NCBI GenBank assembly: GCA_004357505.1
Contig: SMWC01000126.1
Span: 1-5,219, forward strand
Length of the DNA: 5,219 nt
Source: Gammaproteobacteria bacterium
Lineage (GTDB): Bacteria > Pseudomonadota > Gammaproteobacteria > Steroidobacterales > Rariloculaceae
Direction of reading: 5' to 3'
The translations under genes and the position numbers were made by a program. Shown here one piece after another: positions 1-5,002 of the stretch. The notes under the pieces were generated by a model. That model saw only the letters and a list, made by a program, of their open reading frames with translations, did not search any database and was not told where the DNA came from. How positions within the stretch are numbered: the stretch's first letter is position 1; each line of letters starts with the position of its first letter.

Positions 1-43
1 AAAATCTCGGCTCCCAAAACACCTATAAATAAGGAGTCCGAAA

Positions 44-664
44 ATGTTCTCGATTTTCAAACGATCCCGCCGGATACGAGCCTGGAACAAAGGTAAGCTC
101 ATGGGCCAGAAGCCACCGCTCAAACCCAAGGAGATATGGTCGATCCGGATTCGATTGCAGATGAGCAAGCGTCGCCGTGATCTAGCGCTCTTCAATCTCG
201 CTCTCGATAGCAAGCTCCGAGCGTGCGATCTAACGAAGCTGAGAGTGAAGGATGTGTTTCACGGCGATCAAGTCGCCAAACGGGCGACGATAGTGCAACA
301 GAAGACACAACAACCGGTGCAGTTCGAGATCACATCTCAGACACGCTCATCGATAGTTGATTGGCTTCGAGTCACTGAACTCGGTCTGAACCAGTACCTC
401 TTCCCAAGTCGTCGCTCTCCGCATCTATCAACGCGACAGTATTCGCGGATCGTCAATGGCTGGATTTCCGAGATAGGCTTGGATAGCAGAACTTACGGAA
501 CCCATTCGCTCAGACGGACCAAACCGACCTTAATCTACCATCGGACCAAGAATCTGAGAGCGATACAGCTTCTACTTGGACACACGAAGCTCGAAAGTAC
601 GGTTCGCTATCTGGGAATCGATATCGATGACGTTCTTGAGATGGCGGAGAAGACGGAACTCTGA
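44..664 (+). CDS. Small integrase-like tyrosine recombinase (catalytic domain only)
   Basis: A 206-residue protein of the phage-integrase/tyrosine recombinase superfamily, which cuts and rejoins DNA through a covalent phosphotyrosine. The catalytic set is complete: Arg59 in LRACDL, Lys87 in QQKTQQP, His154 and Arg157 in THSLRRT, His180 in LLLGHTKLES and the nucleophile Tyr189 in VRYLG. Typical phage integrases have 300 to 400 residues with an N-terminal core-binding domain. Here there is only a basic arm (residues 1-30, including KGKLMGQKPPLKPKEIW) before the catalytic fold. This matches a family of stand-alone proteins of about 200 residues widespread in proteobacteria, whose targets are not established. 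The start at 44 is supported by AAGGAG at 31-36, 7 nt upstream; Met20 is an alternative, but the KGKL motif lies before it. The gene stands alone and is followed by a hairpin. Family assignment is firm; activity as an integrase for this region is inference. Confidence 0.93.
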   Translation: MFSIFKRSRRIRAWNKGKLMGQKPPLKPKEIWSIRIRLQMSKRRRDLALFNLALDSKLRACDLTKLRVKDVFHGDQVAKRATIVQQKTQQPVQFEITSQTRSSIVDWLRVTELGLNQYLFPSRRSPHLSTRQYSRIVNGWISEIGLDSRTYGTHSLRRTKPTLIYHRTKNLRAIQLLLGHTKLESTVRYLGIDIDDVLEMAEKTEL

Positions 665-684
665 TTCTCGACACTAGATAGGCC

Positions 685-713
685 GATCCAGGGGGTGAAA
701 ATCCCCCTGGATT
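685..713 (+). terminator. Strong hairpin after the recombinase gene (terminator-like, no T-tract)
   Basis: Perfect 10-bp inverted repeat: ATCCAGGGGG at 686-695 and CCCCCTGGAT at 703-712, loop TGAAAAT, with a possible extra G-T pair outside. It begins 21 nt after the recombinase stop, so it is well placed to end or stabilise that transcript. It is followed by TGGGAAAATG rather than a run of T, so it is not a classical intrinsic terminator in the + direction. On the reverse strand the run after the stem is also weak. It could act as an mRNA 3'-end stabiliser. Confidence 0.5.
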
Positions 714-731
714 GGGAAAATGCTTTAATTT

Positions 732-841
732 CAGCCGCTAACTAGACGACGGCTGCTTCTGGCCGAAAGCGGACATTCGGACTGAGTCTAGATCACCCTT
801 CTTTAACGTCCGCTTTGGAGAAAAAAGCGGACATTCAGCCC
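732..841. repeat. Palindromic intergenic repeat, copy A
   Basis: A structured non-coding stretch. CAGCCG (732-737) pairs with CGGCTG (750-755). The direct repeat AAAGCGGACATTC occurs at 766-778 and 824-836, with the inverse GTCCGCTTT at 808-816. The last arm pair, GTCCGCTTT/AAAGCGGAC (808-816 and 824-832), is a perfect 9-bp stem with a 7-nt loop. The module order GCTTCTGGCCG, AAAGCGGACATT, AGTCTA, ACCC, AACG recurs near 5003-5145, so this is a diverged dispersed repeat rather than a chance hairpin. No function can be read from it; a REP-like element or a mobile-element end are both possible. Confidence 0.6.
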
Positions 842-985
842 TCCGGCCGAGTCTGATCCGGGTAGATTTCACCTGATTTTTCGCCATCTCGTGACCTGAA
901 CTGGGTAAAATCGGGCCAAGAAACAGCGGGGGAGTATGATGTCCGCATCGACCTCTGAGCGTGCGCCCGGATCCGGGGACTGACG

Positions 986-1126
986 ATGACGCTTTCCTCT
1001 GGTACCCGCTTCGGGCCGTATGAAATTGCCGATGAGATCGGTGTGGGTGGTATGGGTGTGGTGTATCGGGCGACCGATACGAATCTCAAGGGTGACGTCG
1101 GCACACGAACTGCGGACCCCCTATGA
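986..1126 (+). pseudogene. Truncated 5' remnant of a Ser/Thr protein kinase gene
   Basis: This 46-codon frame encodes the N-terminus typical of bacterial Hanks-type (PknB-like) kinases: SGTRFGPYEI at residues 5-14, then the ATP-binding glycine loop IGVGGMGVVYRATD at 18-31. In intact relatives the next few residues carry the VAIK lysine that positions ATP. Here similarity stops after DTNLKGDV (about base 1100) and the frame runs through GTRTADPL to a TGA. The catalytic loop, DFG segment and everything beyond are absent, so no active kinase can be made. The start is supported by GGGGA at 975-979, 6 nt upstream. The break lies 88 bases before hflK, which suggests that a deletion or insertion joined foreign DNA here. 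Identity as a kinase start is fairly secure; the cause of the break is inferred. Confidence 0.75.
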
Positions 1127-1187
1127 GTGAAGCCAAATCCAGTCTTCGTTTATGTACTGGCCACCAAGGCCTCAGCGGGAGACTAAA

Positions 1188-2186
1188 ATGAGTCAGGCAA
1201 AAGATTTGATCGAACAGTTGCTACACGGAGCGGGGCGGCTCGGTATCATCATCGGTGTCGTTTTTCTGGGTTGGGCCACGTTGAGTTCCTTTTACACGGT
1301 GCAGCCGGAGGAGAGAGCCGTTGTCAAGCGCTTCGGTCGCGTCATCGGTATTACTGATCCGGGTTTGCATTTCAAGCTGCCTTTTGGCGTCGACAGGGTG
1401 CAGCTCGTGGCCACGGAACGCGTGCTGAAGCAGGAATTCGGTTTCCGCACCGCGGACAGCTCGGCGCTCGAGCGCACGCGTTTCGTCGATCAGGATTTTC
1501 CGAGCGAGTCGCTGATGCTGACTGGCGATTTAAACATCATCCAAGTCGAGTGGGTCGTGCAGTATCGAATCAGCGATCCGATTCGGTATTTGTACGCCAT
1601 GCGGGAACCAACCCGGACGCTGCGCGATTTATCGGAGTCGGTGATGCGCCGCGTGGTCGGCAATCGCATCGGGAGCGAGGTGCTGACCATAGGCCGGGTC
1701 GAGATTGCCAATACTGCGCGCGACGAAATCCAAGCCGCAATGGACAAGTACGACAACGGCATCAGGATTATTACCGTGGAGTTGCAGGACGTGCTTCCGC
1801 CGCCCCGCGTTCAGCCAGCCTTTAACGAGGTCAATGAGGCGCGCCAGGAACTCGAGCGCATGATCAACGAGGCTACGAGGCAGGCCAATCAGGCAATCCC
1901 CAGAGCGCAAGGCACCGCGAACCGCATCATCTCCGAAGCCGAAGGCTACGCGACCGAACGCGTCAACCGTTCACTGGGCGAAACCGCGCGCTTCACCGCT
2001 GTGTTGTTGGAGTACCGCAATGTGCCGGAGGTCACGCGCTCGCGCCTGTATCTGGAAACCTTGACTGAGGTGCTGCCGAGGATCGGCTCCATATTGGTCG
2101 TACAAGACGACCAGATTTCGCCGCTGCCATTGCTCAATCTGCCCAATGCTCAGCTTCGCACGCAAAACTTGGAGGCCAGCCAATGA
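1188..2186 (+). CDS. hflK: FtsH protease modulator HflK (SPFH/band 7 membrane protein)
   Basis: HflK and HflC form a large membrane-anchored periplasmic cage around the AAA protease FtsH and modulate degradation of membrane substrates. This 332-residue protein has one N-terminal membrane segment (about 17-37, GRLGIIIGVVFLGW), then an SPFH/band 7 domain (about 35-220) with VQPEERAVVKRFG, DPGLHFKLPF and LTGDLNIIQVEWVVQYRI. A charged helical or coiled-coil stretch follows (about 212-275) and the HflK-type tail TRSRLYLETLTEVLP. It is shorter than the 419-residue E. coli protein because it lacks the Gly/Pro-rich N-terminus and the long polar C-tail. I chose the ATG at 1188 because GGGAG (1177-1181) lies 6 nt upstream; an in-frame ATG at 1152 would add 12 residues but has no ribosome site. 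Its stop overlaps the hflC start (ATGA). Upstream lies a kinase remnant rather than hfq or hflX. Confidence 0.93.
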   Translation: MSQAKDLIEQLLHGAGRLGIIIGVVFLGWATLSSFYTVQPEERAVVKRFGRVIGITDPGLHFKLPFGVDRVQLVATERVLKQEFGFRTADSSALERTRFVDQDFPSESLMLTGDLNIIQVEWVVQYRISDPIRYLYAMREPTRTLRDLSESVMRRVVGNRIGSEVLTIGRVEIANTARDEIQAAMDKYDNGIRIITVELQDVLPPPRVQPAFNEVNEARQELERMINEATRQANQAIPRAQGTANRIISEAEGYATERVNRSLGETARFTAVLLEYRNVPEVTRSRLYLETLTEVLPRIGSILVVQDDQISPLPLLNLPNAQLRTQNLEASQ

Positions 2187-3127
2187 CAAAGCTAACGATT
2201 TCAGCAGTCGCGCTGCTTGCGGTATTGCTTGTCGCGTTCAATGCCGCGTTCATTATCGATCAGGCGGAGCAAGGTATTCTTGTGCAGTTCGGTGAACCGA
2301 TAGGCGATGTGATCACGGAGCCCGGTTTGCATTGGCGCGTGCCGTTCGTTCAGGACGTAAGACGTTTCGACAAACGCTTGCTGGTCTGGGACGGCGATGT
2401 CAGTCAAATTCCGACCCTCGGGCGCGAGTTCATCGTCGTGGATACCACGGCGCGCTGGCGCATCTCCGATCCGCTGCAGTTTCTCCGTTCGGTGCGCGAC
2501 GAGACCGGCGCCCGGACACGCCTCGACGACATCCTCGATTCGGTAAGCAGAGATGTCGTCTCCGGTACCGAACTCGAGGAGATCGTTCGCTCGGCCGACT
2601 GGCAGGTCAACGTGGAGGAACTCGACGAGGAAGAGATCGCTGCGCTTGATGAATCCGATTTGGAGCGACCAAGCAAGGGGCGCGAACAACTCGAGCAAGA
2701 AATGCTTGCCTCAGCATCGCAGCTGATGCCCGGGCTCGGCATCGAATTGGTGGACGTGCGGATCAAGCGGATCAACTATATCGATTCGGTCCGTGTGCAG
2801 GTCGAGAGCCGGATGATTTCCGAAAGGCAAAGTATCGCTGCTCGCTTCCGCTCCCAGGGCGAAGGCCGGAGCCAGGAGATTCTCGGCGAGATGGAGCGCG
2901 AGCTGCGCCGGATTATCTCCGAAGCCGAACGCAGAGCCCAGGAGATTATCGGCGAGGCCGACGCCGAGGCCACTCGCATTTACGGCAACGCGTACGGTGC
3001 GGATCCGGAGTTTTATACCTTTTCTAAGACCTTGGAGAGTTATCGCGCACTCGGCGACAACACAACGTTGATGATAAAAGCGAATTCGGACTTTTTCCGT
3101 TATTTGGAGTCGACGACGCAGCCTTGA
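2183..3127 (+). CDS. hflC: FtsH protease modulator HflC (SPFH/band 7 membrane protein)
   Basis: Partner of HflK in the membrane complex that surrounds FtsH. The 314-residue protein has an N-terminal membrane segment (about 5-25), the SPFH domain with QAEQGILVQFGEPI (28-40), EPGLHWRVPF (46-55), VVDTTARWRISDP (85-97) and LGIELVDVRIKRINY (185-199), and a long charged helix (about 205-270). It ends in the HflC signature DPEFYTFSKTLESYRAL (274-290) and NSDFFRYLES (301-310). E. coli HflC has 334 residues, so this one is near full length. Residues 137-168 form an unusually acidic insert in the segment where HflC proteins vary. The start overlaps the hflK stop by ATGA and has GGAGG at 2171-2175, 7 nt upstream, so translation is coupled and the two subunits are made together. 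A weak 5-bp hairpin at the stop (3126-3145) has no T-tract. Neither hisZ nor purA follows. Confidence 0.94.
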   Translation: MTKLTISAVALLAVLLVAFNAAFIIDQAEQGILVQFGEPIGDVITEPGLHWRVPFVQDVRRFDKRLLVWDGDVSQIPTLGREFIVVDTTARWRISDPLQFLRSVRDETGARTRLDDILDSVSRDVVSGTELEEIVRSADWQVNVEELDEEEIAALDESDLERPSKGREQLEQEMLASASQLMPGLGIELVDVRIKRINYIDSVRVQVESRMISERQSIAARFRSQGEGRSQEILGEMERELRRIISEAERRAQEIIGEADAEATRIYGNAYGADPEFYTFSKTLESYRALGDNTTLMIKANSDFFRYLESTTQP

Positions 3128-3231
3128 CGGCCAGCCGAGACCGTCGCTTAATCCGATTGTGATGCCACGAGTGATACCGAGGATCGGCCTGCAGAATCCG
3201 AACCGTACAGTTATTGACAGGACTCCAAGCT

Positions 3232-3277
3232 ATTCGTAATGCGTGTGTCGGCGGTTCGAATCCGTCCACCGGCACCA
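3232..3277 (+). other. 3' half of a tRNA-Thr(CGU), probable attachment-site remnant
   Basis: From the anticodon loop to the CCA end this reads as a tRNA: loop TTCGTAA with anticodon CGT (3235-3237), 3' anticodon strand TGCGT (3240-3244), a 5-nt variable loop (3245-3249), a T arm GGCGG-TTCGAAT-CCGTC (3250-3266) whose five pairs all form, acceptor 3' strand CACCGGC (3267-3273), discriminator A and encoded CCA (3275-3277). The spacing is exactly canonical. The 5' half is missing: the bases opposite TGCGT do not pair at two of five positions, no D arm is seen, and GCCGGTG is absent upstream. Tyrosine recombinases often use tRNA 3' halves as att sites with crossover in the anticodon or T arm, so this is best read as an att duplication rather than a working tRNA. 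Confidence 0.72.
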
Positions 3278-3325
3278 ATGAAATCAGCCGGGTTAGCAGT
3301 TTCAGACTCTGACTCTAGTTTCCCG

Positions 3326-3345
3326 TGTAGACACTTTGTAGACAC
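3326..3345. repeat. Direct repeat TGTAGACAC x2
   Basis: TGTAGACAC at 3326-3334 and again at 3337-3345, an 11-bp period, about one helical turn, 49 bp beyond the tRNA-Thr CCA end. Short tandem direct repeats just beyond a tRNA att site resemble the arm-type or directionality-factor sites of integrative elements. That role is inference. Confidence 0.45.
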
Positions 3346-3372
3346 CTGAGTTCGTGAGAACATCGTTAACTG

Positions 3373-3395
3373 TTAATATGCGAGCTAATGCATAT
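3373..3395. repeat. Palindromic site TATGC-N8-GCATA, copy 1
   Basis: A perfect inverted repeat, ATATGC (3376-3381) and GCATAT (3390-3395), loop 8 nt. The 23-bp block matches a second site at 5153-5175 at 17 of 23 positions, with the same arms and the same spacing. It lies upstream of the RRM gene and near the tRNA-Thr scar. It could be a regulator's operator or a recombination site. Confidence 0.4.
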
Positions 3396-3564
3396 GACGG
3401 CTGAGCAGACAATCGGCCCCCGTGCGAGCGAGCGGCACCAAGAATAGACCTACGCCGAGGCGTTCCAAGATACAATAGTAGCTGTCATCCCCACCGCTTG
3501 TAACGAGTCTACGGGCTTGGTGCCCATGCCTTCTCGAGCGGAATGCTATCCCTTAGGAGAAATC

Positions 3565-3855
3565 ATGGGTAGGAAACTTTACGTAGGAAATCTGCCGTAT
3601 TCGGCCACGGAGAGTGCTCTTTCGGATAAATTTGCGGCAAGCGTAACCGTGGAATCCGTCAAGCTGATTACTGATCGTGGCACTGGCCAAAGCAAGGGCT
3701 TTGGCTTCATTGAAATGGCGAGTGACTCGGAGGCCCACGCGGCAATCGACAAGCTCAACGGCACCGACTATGACGGCCGGCCGATGAAGGTCAATGAGGC
3801 CAGACCCCAGGAGAAGAGGTCCAGCGGCGAGGGGAGAATCGGGGCCAAGAGGTAA
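3565..3855 (+). CDS. Small RRM-type RNA-binding protein
   Basis: A 96-residue protein that is almost entirely one RNA recognition motif, so it is expected to bind single-stranded RNA in the cytoplasm. Both signature strands are intact: RNP2 as LYVGNL (5-10) and RNP1 as KGFGFIEM (44-51), with aromatic Tyr6, Phe46 and Phe48 at the RNA-facing positions. The rest follows the fold: PYSATESALSDKF (helix 1), SEAHAAIDKLNG (helix 2) and GRPMKVNEAR (strand 4). A short basic tail (81-96) ends in GAKR, without the glycine-rich extension of many cyanobacterial and plant homologues. Such proteins occur in cyanobacteria and many proteobacteria and are often cold- or stress-linked, but the targets are usually unknown. 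The ATG at 3565 has AGGAGA (3555-3560) 4 nt upstream; an in-frame upstream extension to about 3517 lacks a ribosome site and falls outside the fold. A microprotein gene starts 19 nt after its stop. Confidence 0.93.
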   Translation: MGRKLYVGNLPYSATESALSDKFAASVTVESVKLITDRGTGQSKGFGFIEMASDSEAHAAIDKLNGTDYDGRPMKVNEARPQEKRSSGEGRIGAKR

Positions 3856-3874
3856 GAAACTCAGGAGGAGCGTA

Positions 3875-3961
3875 ATGAGTGCTCCAGAATGGGCGCTGAG
3901 CGGGCTGGTCATTGCGTTCGTTGTGATCGCGATCTGGGTATGGTGGCTATGGCGTAAATGA
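3875..3961 (+). CDS. 28-residue Trp-rich single-span membrane microprotein
   Basis: A short frame that begins MSAPEWALSG, continues as an unbroken hydrophobic segment (about residues 7-26, ending VWWLW) and closes with RK, giving a one-helix membrane protein with the basic end expected inside the cell. Five of the 28 residues are tryptophan, four of them clustered at the C-terminal membrane edge. The ribosome site is among the best in the window: AGGAGGAG at 3863-3870, 4 nt before ATG. It starts 19 nt after the RRM stop, so co-transcription is likely. No family is recognised. A hydrophobic, properly terminated frame behind such a site is unlikely by chance, but proof of translation is lacking. 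A holin-like or regulatory membrane peptide is possible only as speculation. Confidence 0.62.
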   Translation: MSAPEWALSGLVIAFVVIAIWVWWLWRK

Positions 3962-4080
3962 TGCACAGTCTCTGATGACGTACGTTAGACCAGAGTCGAA
4001 GACGCCATCACCGACTACCTGAAAGCCAACTTCGATCTGTAGTGGGAGAATCGGGCGAAAAGAACTAGAAACTGAGGGGC

Positions 4081-4287
4081 ATGGACGACAAGAAACGAGT
4101 GATGCTGGTCGGAGCACTGCTCGGCGTGGTGGCCGTTCTCTGGAGTTTCATTAGTAGAGGAGTTGAGTTCCCACAAACCCTCGAGATGTTTGTGTACCTG
4201 GCTTCGCAGCTCGTTGTCGGAGCATTCTTCGGGGCAATCATCACGCGGGTAGTGATGGCCGGACTGGACGCTCGCAAGAAGCGATAG
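4081..4287 (+). CDS. 68-residue membrane protein with two predicted helices
   Basis: No family is recognised. The protein opens with a charged start (MDDKKR), then a first hydrophobic helix (about 7-25, VMLVGALLGVVAVLW), a short polar turn with Pro31, a second helix (about 34-58, ending in GAFFGAIITRVV) and a basic end DARKKR. Basic residues at both ends suggest a hairpin with N- and C-termini in the cytoplasm. The start at 4081 has GAGG at 4074-4077, a rather short spacing of 3 nt; ATG at 4102 has no better site. Its leader (from 4044) is a diverged duplicate of the leader of the upstream microprotein. The next gene starts 8 nt after its stop, so the two are likely on one mRNA. Function is unknown. 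Confidence 0.7.
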   Translation: MDDKKRVMLVGALLGVVAVLWSFISRGVEFPQTLEMFVYLASQLVVGAFFGAIITRVVMAGLDARKKR

Positions 4288-4295
4288 GGGGAGCC

Positions 4296-4496
4296 ATGAG
4301 AGCAGCAGTATTCACCATCACCCTTCTCCTCCTGACCAGCAACGCCCTGGCAGAGCCGCTCCGGGGAGCCAGTATGTCCTTTGATCTCACGCCTGATGGA
4401 CTGGTGCGGGACCGAGGAACGAGCGTAGCTGCTCAGAGAAGTGGACGGAGGATCGAGTACGCCCTGATCGGACTGCTAGTTGTTGCGGTTGGGTAG
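4296..4496 (+). CDS. 66-residue exported protein with signal peptide and short C-terminal hydrophobic end
   Basis: Residues 1-19 form a clear Sec signal peptide: basic start, hydrophobic core TITLLLLTSN and an ALA cleavage motif before Glu20. The mature part is a polar linker (20-53), then a hydrophobic stretch EYALIGLLVVAVG (54-66) that meets the stop at once. If that stretch is a membrane anchor it is short and unfinished; the bases after the TAG would read IVF in the same frame, so a nonsense change may have shortened the tail. The ribosome site, GGGGGAG (4287-4293), overlaps the previous stop and lies 2 nt from the ATG, so expression probably depends on the upstream gene. No family or function is recognised. 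Confidence 0.62.
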   Translation: MRAAVFTITLLLLTSNALAEPLRGASMSFDLTPDGLVRDRGTSVAAQRSGRRIEYALIGLLVVAVG

Positions 4497-4548
4497 ATTG
4501 TCTTTCGAACCTGCCTGGTCTCATAGGCCTTGCAGCATAGACGTTAAC

Positions 4549-4935
4549 ATGGCTAAAGCACCTCCAATAACAATCATATCAACTACCGATCGTGTTCGGA
4601 TTGAACGTTGGTGTGCCAAGGGACTCGAGCATCGAATCCATTTCCGTGATCGCATTGGACTGATGGAAGATTGGTATCACGATCATAAGAACGTAGATAT
4701 TGTTGCGATTGCATTATGTGGACGTGTCCCAGTAGGGATGGCAATCGTAGTGGATTACTATGCCGATGGATGGACAGGGCGTGTCAACATTGGAGTGTAT
4801 GTTAGGGACAATTTCAGACAGCTAGGTATTGGCGCGGCACTCGTTAAGAGAGCGAGACAACGTTCACAATATTACATCTACCCGTCACGATGGAATTATG
4901 CGGCAAGAGCTCTGTATGCCTCAGCTGGTGTGTAA
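4549..4935 (+). CDS. GNAT-family N-acetyltransferase, C-terminally short
   Basis: A 128-residue protein of the GNAT fold, which transfers an acetyl group from acetyl-CoA to an amine; the substrate cannot be told. Visible parts are strands around VDIVAIALCGRVPVGMAIVVDYY (49-71), motif A strand VNIGVYV (79-85), and the acetyl-CoA pyrophosphate loop RQLGIG (90-95, Q/R-x-x-G-x-G/A) with helix ALVKRARQ. A motif B remnant, YAARALYASAGV (117-128), follows. GNAT proteins usually run 140-170 residues and continue past this point with two more strands; here the stop falls right after the ALYxSxG motif. None of the other forward frames restores an obvious ending. The ATG at 4549 begins the domain but has no clear ribosome site; an in-frame TTG at 4480 would overlap the previous gene and also lacks one. 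Codons are more A/T-rich than in hflKC, hinting at transfer. It may be inactive. Confidence 0.75.
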   Translation: MAKAPPITIISTTDRVRIERWCAKGLEHRIHFRDRIGLMEDWYHDHKNVDIVAIALCGRVPVGMAIVVDYYADGWTGRVNIGVYVRDNFRQLGIGAALVKRARQRSQYYIYPSRWNYAARALYASAGV

Positions 4936-5002
4936 CATAGGACACCTAATTCGGATAGGTATCCTTCAGTTTTACGGGGAATACCGCGGCAGACCGTTAA
5001 TG

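Larger units (their letters stand above)
3128..3564. other. Non-coding stretch between hflC and the RRM gene
   Basis: No convincing protein-coding frame is present on either strand over these 437 bases. It holds the 3' half of a tRNA-Thr (3232-3277), direct repeats GACTCT (3305-3316) and TGTAGACAC (3326-3345), and a palindrome at 3373-3395. A -10-like hexamer, TACAAT (3471-3476), is the best promoter candidate for the RRM gene, but there is no good -35 at 16-18 bp (TAGACC at 3445-3450 is 20 bp away). A small hairpin, GGGC-TTGGT-GCCC (3513-3525), lies in the presumed RRM leader. The layout looks like an integration scar followed by a promoter region. Confidence 0.6.

Noticed and set aside
835..1104. 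An 89-codon reverse-strand frame
   Set aside because: It lies antisense to the kinase remnant and repeat A; its residues are a shadow of the glycine-loop codons and show no family features.
2201..2775. Long reverse-strand frames of 165 and 123 codons opposite hflC
   Set aside because: They are antisense shadows of a GC-rich gene with a clear identity and have no motifs of their own.
3201..3277. A complete tRNA-Thr gene
   Set aside because: The 5' acceptor strand (GCCGGTG expected), D arm and two anticodon-stem pairs are missing, so only the 3' half is supported.
3024..3278. An 84-codon reverse-strand frame beginning MVPVDGFEPPTHALRI
   Set aside because: This is the well-known false protein made by translating the reverse complement of a tRNA 3' end (GFEPPT pattern); it runs into hflC and supports the tRNA call instead.
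3278..3349. A 23-codon frame just after the tRNA CCA
   Set aside because: No ribosome site, crosses the direct repeats, and has no recognisable features.
3553..3966. A 137-codon reverse-strand frame opposite the RRM gene
   Set aside because: Antisense to a complete RRM domain with a good ribosome site; composition is repetitive Leu/Ala and shows no recognisable domain.
4530..5000. The GNAT gene as an integron cassette with attC sites
   Set aside because: GTTAACA (near 4543) and GTTAATG (near 4996) do not fit the GTTRRRY core, and no inverse core pairs with them at attC spacing.
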